The notes beneath the pieces were generated by a model that was not told the DNA's origin, did not search any database, and saw only the letters and a program-made list of their open reading frames with translations. From assembly GCF_004919085.1 (NCBI RefSeq), contig NZ_STGL01000003.1, positions 310,001 to 374,000 of the forward strand: a stretch of 64,000 bases of DNA, in the 5' to 3' direction. Shown here piece by piece: positions 1 to 9,742 of this stretch. Position numbers and translations under genes: made by a program. The stretch comes from Nocardioides sp. GY 10127 (GTDB lineage Bacteria > Actinomycetota > Actinomycetes > Propionibacteriales > Nocardioidaceae). Position 1 is the first letter of the stretch. Each line of letters begins with the position of its first letter.

Positions 1-419
1 CGCAGTCGTCGGGCGGCCCCGGCGAGCAGCCCGATCTTGGACTCGGTGAGCTCGGGCAGGCCGGTCCCGTGGACGTGCGGCCAGAAGTAGCGCAGCTGCC
101 GCAGCGCCGCCGAGTGGAAGGTGCGGGCCTGGACGCCGCCGGCGCCTAGCGTCCGCAACCGCTGACGCATCTCCCCCGCCGCGCGGGTGGTGAACGTGAC
201 CGCCAGGACCTCCGTGGGCACGTAGAGCCCCGTGGCCACGCCGTAGGCGATCCGGTGGGTGATCGCCCGGGTCTTGCCGGTGCCCGCGCCGGCCAGCACC
301 CGGACCGGCCCGCGCAGCGTCTCGGCCACCTGCCGCTGCTCGGGGTCGAGCGCGTCGAGCAGGGCTTCCGGACCGGAGCGCGCGCCGGCTCCGGCGCCGG
401 GGGTGGGGCGGGTGGACAT
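1..419 (-). CDS. uvrD2: UvrD2-like superfamily 1 DNA helicase, N-terminal part (truncated by window edge)
   Basis: Only the first ~139 residues lie in the window; the gene runs off position 1. The ATG at 417-419 gives a Pro/Ala-rich N-terminus, then a Q-motif-like stretch ([10 protein letters not shown]), a Walker A (GAGTGKTR), the motif Ia region ([16 protein letters not shown]) and ARTFHS, all as in UvrD/PcrA 3'-5' helicases. The UvrD2 assignment, rather than UvrD1, rests on the neighbours: a mycoredoxin, nudC and adnAB follow, as I recall for mycobacterial uvrD2. The HRDC and zinc domains typical of UvrD2 would lie outside the window and cannot be checked. A TAGGGT -10-like box lies about 50 bp upstream, divergent from mrx1. 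Confidence 0.85.
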   Translation of the reverse strand, partial: MSTRPTPGAGAGARSGPEALLDALDPEQRQVAETLRGPVRVLAGAGTGKTRAITHRIAYGVATGLYVPTEVLAVTFTTRAAGEMRQRLRTLGAGGVQARTFHSAALRQLRYFWPHVHGTGLPELTESKIGLLAGAARRL

Positions 420-493
420 CAGCGGGAACAACTCCGGGTGGTCGACGGTTCAAGCAGCGACCCACACCCTAGATCCCGGAGGGGACAGCGCTG

Positions 494-742
494 ATGACCG
501 CCGGCTTCACGATGTACACGACCCCGTGGTGCGGCTACTGCCACCGCCTCAAGAGCCAGCTCGACCGCGAGGGCATCGCCTACGACGTGGTCGACATCGA
601 GCAGGTCCCCGAGGCCGCCGACCTCGTGGAGAAGCACAACGGCGGCAACCAGACCGTGCCGACCCTCGTGTTCGCCGACGGGTCCGCGGTGACGAACCCG
701 TCCCTCGCGCAGGTCAAGGAGAAGCTGGCCGCGCTGGCCTGA
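494..742 (+). CDS. mrx1: Mycoredoxin / glutaredoxin-like protein
   Basis: An 82-residue thioredoxin-fold protein with a CGYC redox motif at residues 13-16 and the cis-proline loop TVPTLVF. Length and motif match actinobacterial mycoredoxin-1, which reduces mycothiol mixed disulfides in the cytoplasm; that function is inferred from the family. The ATG start has a strong purine-rich ribosome site (GGAGGGG, about 478-484). The gene is divergent from the uvrD2-like helicase, with 74 bp between them, and convergent with nudC across a hairpin. The uvrD2-mrx1-nudC order is conserved in actinobacteria to my recollection. Confidence 0.9.
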   Translation: MTAGFTMYTTPWCGYCHRLKSQLDREGIAYDVVDIEQVPEAADLVEKHNGGNQTVPTLVFADGSAVTNPSLAQVKEKLAALA

Positions 743-784
743 TCTCCGGCCAGATCCTTGGCCTGACCCACCCGAGCCCCCGTC

Positions 785-817
785 CGGCCCGGCCCCTGCT
801 CCCCGGGGGCCGGGCCG
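785..817. terminator. Bidirectional terminator hairpin between mrx1 and nudC
   Basis: Perfect 12-bp GC-only stem (785-796 pairing with 806-817) with a 9-nt loop, midway between two convergent genes. There is no U-tract, as is common in high-GC actinobacteria. Confidence 0.65.
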
Positions 818-838
818 TCGTGCGTCCGGGGGCGCACG

Positions 839-1816
839 TCACCAGGAGCCGGGGAGCGCCCCGCCGTACCAGTCCTCGATGAGCGAGCGGCTGATGGAGA
901 CGCCGCGGGGCAGGACGATCGTGCCCAGTGCCGCGTGCTCGGCGAGCTCGGCGCGGGTGAACCAGCGCGCGTCCACGAGCTCGTCGTCCAGGAGGGCGAT
1001 GTCCGTGGTCACCGCGCGGGCCCTGAAGCCGAGCATGAGGCTCTGCGGCAGCGGCCAGGGCTGGTTGCCGAAGTAGGCCACCTCCCCCACGCGGACGCCG
1101 GCCTCCTCGTGCACCTCGCGCCGCACCGCGTCCTCCAGCGGCTCGCCGGGCTCGCAGAAGCCGGCCAGGGTCGAGTAGCGGCCCTCGGGCCACACCCGCT
1201 GGCGACCCAGCAGGCAGCGCTCGTCCTCTGCGCCGGGCTCGCCGTGGGCCACGAGCATGATCACCGCGGGGTCGAGCCGGGGGAACTGCGGGTGGTCGTT
1301 CGCCTCGCACCGCAGCTCGTGGCCCGCCCGACGCATCAGCAGCGGCGACCCGCAGCGCGGGCAGAAGCGGGCGGCCCGCCGCCACTCGGCGACCGCGACC
1401 GCGTGCAGCAGCACCGGCGTGGGGACGGGCTCGGCGACGTCGGCCGCCCCGCCGGCCGCCCCGTCATCCACCACGCCAACCGTCCCGTCAGCCGCCCCCG
1501 ACACGACGTCGGAGAGCAGGTCGCGCAGGCTGCGCCAGTCGGCGTCCTGCTGCCCCTCGGTGTCGGTCGCGGTGAGCACCGCGAACCAGGTCCGACCGGC
1601 CGCCTGACCGAGCAGCACGCGCTCGCCCTCGGGCGCGGCCGCGGACGTCGTCCAGCGGACGCCGCCCTCGGGACGCCGGTCGAGGCGCGCGCCCGCGAGG
1701 ACGATCACCCCGGTCGAGGGGTCGTCCCAGCGGTCGTCCAACCAGGCCTGGTCGTCGCGGTGCTCGGCGAGCCGGTCGTGGGCGCCGGCGGACAGCTGCT
1801 CGTGGGGGTGCGTCAC
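839..1816 (-). CDS. nudC: NAD(+) diphosphatase / NADH pyrophosphatase, NudC family Nudix hydrolase
   Basis: Protein of 325 residues. The N-terminal half is a variable NudC-like domain, followed by a zinc-ribbon (CPRC then a later Cys, HELRCEANDHPQFPR) and a Nudix domain. The Nudix box reads GFCEPGEPLEDAV followed by REVHEEAGV. Downstream is the NudC signature QPWPLPQSLMLGF, which separates NudC from other Nudix enzymes and recognises NAD(H). The family hydrolyses NAD(H) to NMN(H) and AMP and can de-cap NAD-RNA. I chose the GTG at 1814-1816 because a TAGCGT -10 box sits 8 nt upstream, suggesting a leaderless mRNA; an in-frame upstream extension to 1909 lacks family similarity. Confidence 0.9.
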   Translation of the reverse strand: MTHPHEQLSAGAHDRLAEHRDDQAWLDDRWDDPSTGVIVLAGARLDRRPEGGVRWTTSAAAPEGERVLLGQAAGRTWFAVLTATDTEGQQDADWRSLRDLLSDVVSGAADGTVGVVDDGAAGGAADVAEPVPTPVLLHAVAVAEWRRAARFCPRCGSPLLMRRAGHELRCEANDHPQFPRLDPAVIMLVAHGEPGAEDERCLLGRQRVWPEGRYSTLAGFCEPGEPLEDAVRREVHEEAGVRVGEVAYFGNQPWPLPQSLMLGFRARAVTTDIALLDDELVDARWFTRAELAEHAALGTIVLPRGVSISRSLIEDWYGGALPGSW

Positions 1817-1875
1817 GACTCTCGACGCTACCGGCCGGCCACAGGTGTCGGAACACCGCAGGGTGGTCGGCGGTT

Positions 1876-3102
1876 GTGCCGGGCGTGAGCAGCACGGACG
1901 GGTCGGCACCCCCTCCCGGGACGCCGCTGTCCGAGGCGGGTCGGACCTGGGACGCCGTCGTCGTCGGCGCGGGCCAGGCCGGGCTGGCCGCGTCCTACCA
2001 CCTGCTTCGGCTCGGGGTCGAGCACGTCGTCCTCGACGCCGACGCCGCCCCCGGCGGTGCGTGGCGGCACCGATGGGACTCCCTGAGCATGGCCGACGTC
2101 CACGGCGTCGCCGACCTCCCCGACGACCACGCGCCCGAGCCAGACCCGACCGCGCGCGCCAACACGCTGGTGCCCGCCCGGTTCGCCGACTACGAGCGCC
2201 GCCACGACCTGCCCGTGGTGCGGCCCGTGCGGGTCGTGCGCGTCGAGGAGGAGCAGGACGCCGAGCGGGCCGGGCTGTTCCGGGTCACCGACGACGCCGG
2301 CGGATCGTGGTGGGGCCGGACGCTGGTGAACGCCACCGGCACCTGGACCCGACCGTTCGTGCCGCACTACCCCGGCGCCCGCGACTTCCGCGGCCTGCAG
2401 GTGCACACCCACGACTACCCGGGCGCCGAGGCCTTCCGCGGCCTGCGGACCGTCGTCGTGGGTGCCGGCGCGAGCGCGGTGCAGCTGCTCGGCGAGCTCG
2501 CGCTCGTGACGGACACGCTGTGGGTGACCCGCCGACCGCCGGTCTGGCGCACCGACGACTTCACCCCGGAGGCCGGCCGCGAGGCGGTGGCCCTGGTGGA
2601 GGAGCGGGTCCGCGCCGGGCTGCCGCCCGCCAGCGTGGTGAGCGTGACCGGGCTGGTGCTGCGTCCCCAGGAACGGGCCGCGGAGGCGCTCGGGGCGTAC
2701 GCCGACCCCAGGCCGGTCTTCACGCGCCTGGAGCCGGACGGGGTGCGCTTCGCGGACGGGACCTTCGAGCCCGCGCAGGCGGTGCTGTGGGCAACCGGCT
2801 TCCGCCCCGCCGTCGCGCACCTGGCGCCCCTCCACCTCCGCTCGGCGGCGGGCGGCATCCAGCTCGACCGGCTCGGCACGACCGCGGTGGCGGACCCCCG
2901 CGTGCAGCTCGTGGGCTACGGGCCGTCGGCCAGCACCGTCGGGGCCAGCCGGGCGGGGCGCGCGGCCGCGCTGGGCGTCCGGCGGGCGCTGCTCGCGGGT
3001 CAGGAGGCGGGTCAGGAGCCGGGTCAAGAGCCCAGCAGCAGCCCCAGCTCCTCCCGGTCCGGCAGCCCGTCCGGCTCCACCAGCGTCCCGCTGCGCACGT
3101 AG
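1876..3102 (+). CDS. FAD-dependent monooxygenase (flavin-containing / NAD(P)-binding)
   Basis: 408 residues with an N-terminal FAD Rossmann motif (VVGAGQAGLAASYHL, about 32-46) and a second nucleotide site, VVVGAGASAVQL, near residue 195, as in flavin-containing and Baeyer-Villiger-like monooxygenases; an ATGFRP motif lies toward the C-terminus. The substrate is unknown. The gene sits where, from memory, mycobacteria carry an ion-channel gene between adnB and nudC. It diverges from nudC (59 bp apart) and its 3' end runs 79 bp into adnB on the other strand. Its last ~35 residues are a Gln/Glu/Gly/Pro/Ser-rich repetitive tail, probably a read-through extension. Confidence 0.8.
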   Translation: MPGVSSTDGSAPPPGTPLSEAGRTWDAVVVGAGQAGLAASYHLLRLGVEHVVLDADAAPGGAWRHRWDSLSMADVHGVADLPDDHAPEPDPTARANTLVPARFADYERRHDLPVVRPVRVVRVEEEQDAERAGLFRVTDDAGGSWWGRTLVNATGTWTRPFVPHYPGARDFRGLQVHTHDYPGAEAFRGLRTVVVGAGASAVQLLGELALVTDTLWVTRRPPVWRTDDFTPEAGREAVALVEERVRAGLPPASVVSVTGLVLRPQERAAEALGAYADPRPVFTRLEPDGVRFADGTFEPAQAVLWATGFRPAVAHLAPLHLRSAAGGIQLDRLGTTAVADPRVQLVGYGPSASTVGASRAGRAAALGVRRALLAGQEAGQEPGQEPSSSPSSSRSGSPSGSTSVPLRT

Positions 3103-6100
3103 AAGAACGCGCACCGCACGTCCGCGGGGTCGAGCCCCTCGAGCTCTGCCCAGGCGAGCCGGTACAGCGCGAGCTGGAGCGGGTCGGAGTCCGTCCGCCG
3201 GCCCGTCTTCCAGTCCACGACCAGGAAGGTGCCGTCGGGGTCGCGGTAGACGGCGTCGATCCGACCGCGCACCACCTGGTGCTCCAGGACGAGCGCGAAC
3301 GGGGCCTCGACCCGGTACGGCACCCGGCTGCCGAACGGGCCCTCCTCGAACGCGGCGGTGAGCTCCGCCAGGTCGGCGTCGCTCTCGATCCCGGCGTCGC
3401 CCTGCCCCGGCAGGTCCTCGTCGTCGAACAGCCCCTGCTGGCCGAAGCGGGCCTCGACCCAGGCGTGGAAGCGGGTGCCGAACCGTGCGGCGGGGGCCGG
3501 CGGCCTCGGCATCGGACGGGCGAGCTCCCGGGCGAACGCGCCGGGGTCGTCGCGCAGCCGGGCCAGGGACGTGGCCGACAGGCTGGAGGGGCGCGGCACC
3601 TCCACGACGCCGGACCGGTCGCGTCGGGCCTCGGCGAGCAGCCGGTCCAGCTCTTCGTCCCACTCCGCCACCCGGGCCGCCTCGAGCATGTCCAGCCCCT
3701 CGTCGGGCTCGCCGGGGACGGCCTCGAGGACCCGCCTGGCCGCCTCCCTGCGCAGGAGGCTCTCGCGCCCCGCCTCGGTCGCCGGCCAGGGCCGGGACGG
3801 GTCGACGGCGGCGTACGGGTTCGGGTCGTCCTTCGCCGGCTTGTCCCGCCACGCGGGCTCCTGGCCCCAGGAGCGCAGGACGTCCCGGATCGTCTCCTGG
3901 TAGGACGACGGACCGAACGGCGTCTTGCGCTCGGTCCAGCAGTAGGAGGTCACCGACAGCAGGTGCGCCGCGCGGGTGAGGGCCACGTAGCCCAGCCGCA
4001 GCTCCTCCTCGGCGTCGTGGGCCCGGGTGGCGGCCCGGTAGGCCTCCAGGGCCGGCCGGTCCCACCCGGCCAGCTGCGGCAGGTCGGCGGCGTCGCCGCG
4101 CAGCGCGGCGGGGAGCACCGACGGCGAGGACGTCCACAGCGTGCGGGAGCGGTTCGTGGGGAACCGGGTGTCGCAGACGCCGACCAGGAAGACGGCGTCC
4201 CACTCCAGCCCCTTCGAGCGGTGGACCGTGAGCAGCTTGACCGAGTCGGCCTCGGTCGGCGTCGCGACGTCCAGGCCGTTGCCCTGGTCGTCCTCGGCCG
4301 TCAGGTAGGCCAGGAGCGCGGGGAGCGTGACGGCCCCGTCGACCGCCTGGAAGTCCGCGACCGCCTTGACGAAGAGGTCAAGGTTGTCGCGTCGTGCCTC
4401 GGCCGCCGGGCTGACCGCCGAGGCCAGCTCCACGTCGGCCCCGGTCTGGTCGATGATCCGCCGGACGACGTCGAGCAGCGGCTCCCCCACCAGCGTGCGC
4501 AGGTAGCGCAGCTCGCCGGCGAGGAGCGCGAACCGCTCGCGCGCCTCGGGCGAGTAGTCGAGGTCGCCGGGGTCGGCCAGGGCGTCGTCGAGGCTGGGCA
4601 CCTCGGCCGGGTCGACCCCGTCGGCGATCGCCACGAGCGCGTCCCGCACGTCCGCGTGCGCCACCCGCTGCTGGGTGCCCGCGATCTGCTGGGCCCGCTG
4701 GAAGAGGAGCCGCAGGTCGCGCGGGCCGACCGCCCAGCGCACCCCGGAGAGCAGGGTGACGAGGGCGTCGTTGGCCGTCACGTCGTCGAGCAGGTGCAGG
4801 ACGGCGACCACCTCGGCGACCTCCGGCAGCCGGAGCAGGCCGGAGAGACCGACGATCTCGACCGGCACGCCCGCGCCGGTGAGCGCGTCGAACACGTCGG
4901 CGGCGTGCGCGTTGTCGCGCACCAGCACCCCGACGCCGGACCAGCCGGTGCCCGCCTCGTGCGCGGCCAGGACGTCCGCGACCAGCGCCGTCAGCTCGTC
5001 GGCGTGCGTCTCGTGGACCGCCACCCGCACCTCACCCCGCTTGGCGCCCTCGGGTGCCCGCAGCGGCTGCACGTCGGCGTAGGCCTCCAGCAGCGGGCCG
5101 GCCAGCGTGTTGGCCACCTCGAGGATGCCGGCGTCGGAGCGGCGGTTGACCGTGAGGTGGTACAGCCCGACGTCCTCACCGGACCGGGCCGGGAAGCTCT
5201 CGGCGAACCCGAGGATGTTGGAGACCGAGGCGCCCCGCCAGCCGTAGATCGCCTGGTTGGGGTCGCCGACGGCGGTGACGGCGTGGCCGCGGCCGCGCGC
5301 GTCGTCCGGGCCGGAGAAGAGCCGTGCGAGGAAGAGCGCCTGCGCGACGGAGGTGTCCTGGTACTCGTCGAGCAGGACGACGCGGAAGGCCTCCCGCTGG
5401 GCCTCGCCCACGGCCGGCTGCTGGTCGGCGAGCCGGGCCGCCAGCTCGATCTGGTCGGAGAAGTCCATCAGCCCCAGCTCGCGCTTGAGCCGCCGGTAGG
5501 CGCCGACCAGGCCGAGGAGCTCACGGCGCCGGTCGAGGACGTCGAGGCAGTCGGCCGGCGACTTCACGTACGTCTTCCGGTTCTTGCCCGCCTGCTCCTC
5601 GGCCACCGCGGCGGTGAACCCCGCCCGCGCCCGCTCGTCCTCGGCCAGCACCTCGTCGGGGCCGACGAGGTGCTCGCTCATCGCGCCGTCCAGAGCGAGC
5701 AGGCCCTGGATGACCGTCGGGGGGTGGTCGGAGAGCCGCGACACCTCGCCGGTCCACCCCGCGACCGCGCGGGCGCCCAGCTGGTAGCGCGCCGCGTCGG
5801 TGATCACCCGGGTGTCGGGCTCGTGGCCGATCCGCAGCCCGTGCTCGGTGAGCAGGTTGGCCGCGTAGGCGTGGTAGGTCAGCACCGTCGGTTCGAGGAC
5901 CTCCTCGGCGTCCTCGCCCACGGCGCGGGGCGCGTCCTCGAGGAGCCCCGCCTCGGTCAGCGCGGTGCGCACGCGCTGCCGCAGCTCGCTGGCCGCCTTC
6001 GTGGTGAAGGTGAGACCGAGGACCTGCTCTGGCCGCACCTGCCCGGTCGCCACGAGGTAGACGACGCGGGCCGCCATGAGCGTGGTCTTGCCGGAGCCGG

Positions 6101-6281
6101 CGCCCGCGATGACGACCGCGGGCTCGAGCGGCGCGGAGATGGCGGCCCACTGCTCGGGGCTGGGCGCGAACTTCGTCCCCATGAGGCGTTGCAGGTCCTC
6201 GGGGGTCTCGATCCGCAGCCCGACGCGCGGCGCCGGCGGCGGCGCCTGCTCGCCCAGGTCGAAGAGCACGTCGTCGCTCAC
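3024..6281 (-). CDS. adnB: AdnB: UvrD/REP helicase-nuclease subunit of AdnAB
   Basis: 1085 residues: SF1A motor with Walker A (AGAGSGKTT, near residue 60), motif Ia LTFTTKAASELRQRV, motif II VVLLDEYQDTS, motif III AVGDPNQAIYGWRGA and motif VI YVALTRA, then a C-terminal PD-(D/E)XK nuclease (GRIDAVY and VVDWKTG). With AdnA this forms the actinobacterial motor-nuclease that resects double-strand breaks, the counterpart of AddAB/RecBCD. The GTG at 6279-6281 was chosen because the adnA stop overlaps it (GTGA), indicating translational coupling; open frame continues upstream only as the antisense or out-of-frame part of adnA. The nuclease domain lacks the Cys cluster seen in AdnA. Confidence 0.92.
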   Translation of the reverse strand: MSDDVLFDLGEQAPPPAPRVGLRIETPEDLQRLMGTKFAPSPEQWAAISAPLEPAVVIAGAGSGKTTLMAARVVYLVATGQVRPEQVLGLTFTTKAASELRQRVRTALTEAGLLEDAPRAVGEDAEEVLEPTVLTYHAYAANLLTEHGLRIGHEPDTRVITDAARYQLGARAVAGWTGEVSRLSDHPPTVIQGLLALDGAMSEHLVGPDEVLAEDERARAGFTAAVAEEQAGKNRKTYVKSPADCLDVLDRRRELLGLVGAYRRLKRELGLMDFSDQIELAARLADQQPAVGEAQREAFRVVLLDEYQDTSVAQALFLARLFSGPDDARGRGHAVTAVGDPNQAIYGWRGASVSNILGFAESFPARSGEDVGLYHLTVNRRSDAGILEVANTLAGPLLEAYADVQPLRAPEGAKRGEVRVAVHETHADELTALVADVLAAHEAGTGWSGVGVLVRDNAHAADVFDALTGAGVPVEIVGLSGLLRLPEVAEVVAVLHLLDDVTANDALVTLLSGVRWAVGPRDLRLLFQRAQQIAGTQQRVAHADVRDALVAIADGVDPAEVPSLDDALADPGDLDYSPEARERFALLAGELRYLRTLVGEPLLDVVRRIIDQTGADVELASAVSPAAEARRDNLDLFVKAVADFQAVDGAVTLPALLAYLTAEDDQGNGLDVATPTEADSVKLLTVHRSKGLEWDAVFLVGVCDTRFPTNRSRTLWTSSPSVLPAALRGDAADLPQLAGWDRPALEAYRAATRAHDAEEELRLGYVALTRAAHLLSVTSYCWTERKTPFGPSSYQETIRDVLRSWGQEPAWRDKPAKDDPNPYAAVDPSRPWPATEAGRESLLRREAARRVLEAVPGEPDEGLDMLEAARVAEWDEELDRLLAEARRDRSGVVEVPRPSSLSATSLARLRDDPGAFARELARPMPRPPAPAARFGTRFHAWVEARFGQQGLFDDEDLPGQGDAGIESDADLAELTAAFEEGPFGSRVPYRVEAPFALVLEHQVVRGRIDAVYRDPDGTFLVVDWKTGRRTDSDPLQLALYRLAWAELEGLDPADVRCAFFYVRSGTLVEPDGLPDREELGLLLGS

Positions 6282-9200
6282 TGGGCGATCACCGCCCCGG
6301 CGGACTTGAGGGGGCACAGCGGGACGAAGGGGCAGTCCCGGCACTGGGCGCCGGCGAGCGCGGGGAACGACTCCTGCCGCAGCATCACGGCGGCTCGGCG
6401 GATGCGCGCCCCCAGCTCGGCGCGGAAGGGCCCCTCGGGATCGGGCGCCGGTTGGGCCTGGACGACGGCCGTGTCGGCGTCCTCGAGGCCGAGCTGCACC
6501 AGCTCGGCACCGCCGGCGCGCGCCGGGCGCTGCCCGACCAGCTCGTCCACGGCACCGCGGTCCACGGCCAGCTGGTAGACGCCGAGCTGGAGGTGCTGCT
6601 CGACGGCGGGGCCGGTCGGCTTGGAGCGTCCCGTCTTGAGGTCGACCACGACCACGCGTCCCTCCTCGTCCAGCTCCACCCGGTCGGCGTAGCCGTGCAG
6701 GCGGACGCGCTCGCCGTCCTCCAGGTCGAGCTCGGCGGTGAAGCCTGCCTCGGTCTCGACGAGCCGACGGCGGTTGCCGTGGTGCCAGGCCAGGAACTTG
6801 GCGCAGGCCGCCCGGATGCGACGGTGCTCGCGCTGCCCCGACCAGGGAGTGCGGAACTCCAGCCGTCCCCACACCTCGTCGACGTGGGCCATGAGCACGT
6901 CCACGTCGTCCGGCCCGGCCTGGATCTCCCCCGTGGAGACCTTCTCCGCCAGGGCGTGGACGATCTGGCCGAGGTTGGCGGACTGGTGGGCGTGGACGAC
7001 GCCACCGGCCTCGCGGGCGAGGAACCACTGCATCGGGCAGACCCCCAGCGCCTCGAGCACGGAGGCCGACAGCGGGACCGGCTGGTCGGCGGGCCGCACC
7101 GGCTCGGGCGCCCGGCTCGGGGCGCGGGTGCCCCACCACGACGAGGGGTGCGCCTGGGGGACGAGGCGCCGCGTCGCGGCTGCGCCCTCGTCGTCGCCGG
7201 TCGGGACGGCGTGCAGCTCCCCGGCCAGGCGCGCCAGCCGCCGGGCGGCCGCCCGGCGCAGGGGCTCGGGCTCGGCGGGGTCCGCCACCGTGCGGCGCAG
7301 CTCGGCGACCAGGCCGTCCATGGACAGCGGTCGGGACGGGCGACCGACGACGTGCGTCACGCCGACGCCCAGCTCGTCGAGGAACCGGGACGGCTGCTCC
7401 CCCTCGTCCTCGGGGCTGGCGACGGCGGTGACGAGCAGCCGGCTCCGGGCCCGGGTGCACGCGACGTAGAAGAGCCGCCGCTCCTCGGCCAGGAGCTCGC
7501 GCGGGGAGGTCGGGGGCACCAGCTCGCCCTCGCCGATCCGGTCGGCCTGCAGCAGCGTGGAGCGGCGGCGCAGGTCGGGCCACCCCTCGGACTGGACGTG
7601 CGCGACGACCACGAGATCCCACTCCAGGCCCTTCGAGCGGTGCGCGGTGAGCAGCCGGACGGCGGCACCACGGGTGCCGCGCTCCGCGAGCGTGTCGCCG
7701 GGGATCTGCTGGGCCACCAGGGTGGCCAGGAACGGGGCCACGCCGAGGTGGTCGCGCTGCTCCTCCACCCGGGCGGCGACCTCGAACAGCGCGCACACGG
7801 AGTCGAGGTCACGGTGTGCGCGGCGCGCCGCCGCCCCGCCGGCCTCGACCGAGCGGCGCAGGCGGGCGGGCCAGGCGGTGCCGGACCACAGCTGCCAGAG
7901 CAGCTCCTCGGCGCCCGCGCCGTCCTCGAGGCCGGCCCGGGCGGCGGCGAGCAGGCGCGTCACCGCCAGGGCGCGGGCGAGCTCGGGGGCCTCCCCCGCG
8001 GGCGGCACGACCCCCAGGTGGCGCTCGGCGAAGCCGGCGTCCACCACCAGCTCGCGGACCAGGTCGCGCGAGGGCCGCGGCGTCCGCTCCTCCTCGTGGG
8101 CGAGCTCCTTCTCCCGGGCCCGCAGCCGGCGGGCGAGCCGGCGGACCTCCCCGGCGTCCAGGCCGCCGAGGGGGCCGGTGAGCAGCGCCTCGGCGCGCGC
8201 GGGCCCGACGTGGTCCAGGTCCTCGGGCTCCCCCGGGGGCGCGGCCGGCACGTCGAGGTGGACGACCGCGCGGAGCGCGTCGAGCAGCGGCAGCACGGCG
8301 GGGTCGCGCACCAGCGGCACCTCGTCGCTGCCGACCTCGACGGGCACGCCCGCGGCCGCGAGCGCCCGCCGCAGCGGGGGGATCGTCGAGCGGCCCGAGC
8401 GGACGAGCACGGCCATGTCGTCCCAGCCGACCCCGTGCTCGAGGTGGGCCCGGCGTAGCTGGTCGGCCAGGTGCTCGGCCTCCGCCCGCTCGGTGTCGAA
8501 GGTCCGCACCTCCACCCGCCCCTCCGAGCGGGCGCCACCCTCGGCGGCGGTGAGGGCACGCGGCGCCAGGAAGGCCTCCCGGGCACGCTCGTCGATGGTG
8601 CCGGGCAGCCCCAGCCTCCCGGCCACGCGCTGCGAGGCGGTGAGCAGCCGAGGCCCGAACCGCCGCGTCGTGCGCAGCGCCACCACGTCCGCCGGGGAGC
8701 CGTCGCGCTGGGGGAAGGCCGTGGGGAACTCGAGGATGCCGCGCACCTCGGCACCACGGAACGCGTAGATCGACTGGTGCGGGTCCCCCACGACCACCAG
8801 GTCGCGGCCGTCGCCGGCCAGCGCGCGGAGCAGGGCGACCTGCCCGGGGTCGGTGTCCTGGTACTCGTCCACGAAGACGTGCCGCAGGCGTGCCCGGAGC
8901 AGCTCCCGGTTCGCCTCGGCCTCCAGCGTGGCCCGGCGGATGAGGTCCGGGTAGTCGGTGGCGCCCTGGGCGTCCAGGATCGTGAGGTACTGGTCCAGGA
9001 AGAGTCCCGCCGCCACCAGCTCGGGCTGCCCCTCCCGCCGCCCGAGCGCCGCGAGCTCCGCCCCCTCCAGACCCTTCTCGCGCGCCCGGGAGAGCACGGC
9101 GTGCACCTCCTTGGCGAACCCCCGCGTGCCGAGGGCCCGCTCGAGCGGGCCGGGCCAGCTGACCGACTCGGGGGCGTCGGTGAGGAGCTCGCGCAGCACG

Positions 9201-9595
9201 ACGTCGGACTCCGGCGCCGAGAGCAGCCGCAGGGGCGCCTCGTACAGGTCGCTCGGGGAGAGCTCGCGGATGAGCCCGTAGGCGAACGAGTGGAACGTCA
9301 TCGACAGCGGCGTGGCCATGGTCCGCCCGAGGCGCGCGGTCACCCGGTCGCGCAGCTGCTCGGCCGCCTTGCGGGAGAAGGTCAGTGCCAGCACCTGTTC
9401 GGGGCGGGCGCCGTCCTCGATCCGGCGGGCGATGGCCTCCACGAGGGTCGTCGTCTTGCCCGTGCCGGGGCCGGCGAGGACGAGCAGCGGACCGCCCGGG
9501 TGGTCCACCACGCGCTGCTGGTCGGCGTCCAGCGTCGGCGGCGCGCCGGGGGCGCTGGGACGCGCGAGGCGGTAGACGGTGCCCGAGGTGGTCAT
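6278..9595 (-). CDS. adnA: AdnA: UvrD/REP helicase-nuclease subunit with Fe-S-type nuclease domain
   Basis: 1105 residues. Motor motifs: Walker A (LAGPGTGKTTT, about 38-48), LTFSRKAAEQLRDRV, motif II VFVDEYQDTD, motif III VVGDPHQSIYAFRGA and ACTRAR. The C-terminal PD-(D/E)XK nuclease has GYADRVEL and VVVDLKTG. Cysteines at EALGVCPMQ and the terminal CRDCPFVPLC suggest a 4Fe-4S cluster stapling the nuclease domain, as in AddB. It is the first gene of the adnA-adnB pair. Walker A is intact here, whereas the mycobacterial AdnA motor is reported to be dispensable for pumping; whether this one is active cannot be told. Start is the ATG at 9593-9595. Confidence 0.92.
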   Translation of the reverse strand: MTTSGTVYRLARPSAPGAPPTLDADQQRVVDHPGGPLLVLAGPGTGKTTTLVEAIARRIEDGARPEQVLALTFSRKAAEQLRDRVTARLGRTMATPLSMTFHSFAYGLIRELSPSDLYEAPLRLLSAPESDVVLRELLTDAPESVSWPGPLERALGTRGFAKEVHAVLSRAREKGLEGAELAALGRREGQPELVAAGLFLDQYLTILDAQGATDYPDLIRRATLEAEANRELLRARLRHVFVDEYQDTDPGQVALLRALAGDGRDLVVVGDPHQSIYAFRGAEVRGILEFPTAFPQRDGSPADVVALRTTRRFGPRLLTASQRVAGRLGLPGTIDERAREAFLAPRALTAAEGGARSEGRVEVRTFDTERAEAEHLADQLRRAHLEHGVGWDDMAVLVRSGRSTIPPLRRALAAAGVPVEVGSDEVPLVRDPAVLPLLDALRAVVHLDVPAAPPGEPEDLDHVGPARAEALLTGPLGGLDAGEVRRLARRLRAREKELAHEEERTPRPSRDLVRELVVDAGFAERHLGVVPPAGEAPELARALAVTRLLAAARAGLEDGAGAEELLWQLWSGTAWPARLRRSVEAGGAAARRAHRDLDSVCALFEVAARVEEQRDHLGVAPFLATLVAQQIPGDTLAERGTRGAAVRLLTAHRSKGLEWDLVVVAHVQSEGWPDLRRRSTLLQADRIGEGELVPPTSPRELLAEERRLFYVACTRARSRLLVTAVASPEDEGEQPSRFLDELGVGVTHVVGRPSRPLSMDGLVAELRRTVADPAEPEPLRRAAARRLARLAGELHAVPTGDDEGAAATRRLVPQAHPSSWWGTRAPSRAPEPVRPADQPVPLSASVLEALGVCPMQWFLAREAGGVVHAHQSANLGQIVHALAEKVSTGEIQAGPDDVDVLMAHVDEVWGRLEFRTPWSGQREHRRIRAACAKFLAWHHGNRRRLVETEAGFTAELDLEDGERVRLHGYADRVELDEEGRVVVVDLKTGRSKPTGPAVEQHLQLGVYQLAVDRGAVDELVGQRPARAGGAELVQLGLEDADTAVVQAQPAPDPEGPFRAELGARIRRAAVMLRQESFPALAGAQCRDCPFVPLCPLKSAGAVIAQ

Positions 9596-9742
9596 GCGCG
9601 TATTCGACCACCGGCCACCGACAGGCCCTCCAGGAGGCCTGAGGCACCGGCGGGGAACGACATCCCGCCCGATGTGGGCGAGATGCTGCCGGGCTCACCG
9701 CGGGGCGGGCCGCGGCGCCGCGCGACGTCCGAGGATCGGCCC

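Noticed and set aside
1845..6578. Long plus-strand frame across the monooxygenase and adnB
   Set aside because: Arg/Gly/Pro-rich translation with no motif; the real genes are the monooxygenase (plus) and adnB (minus).
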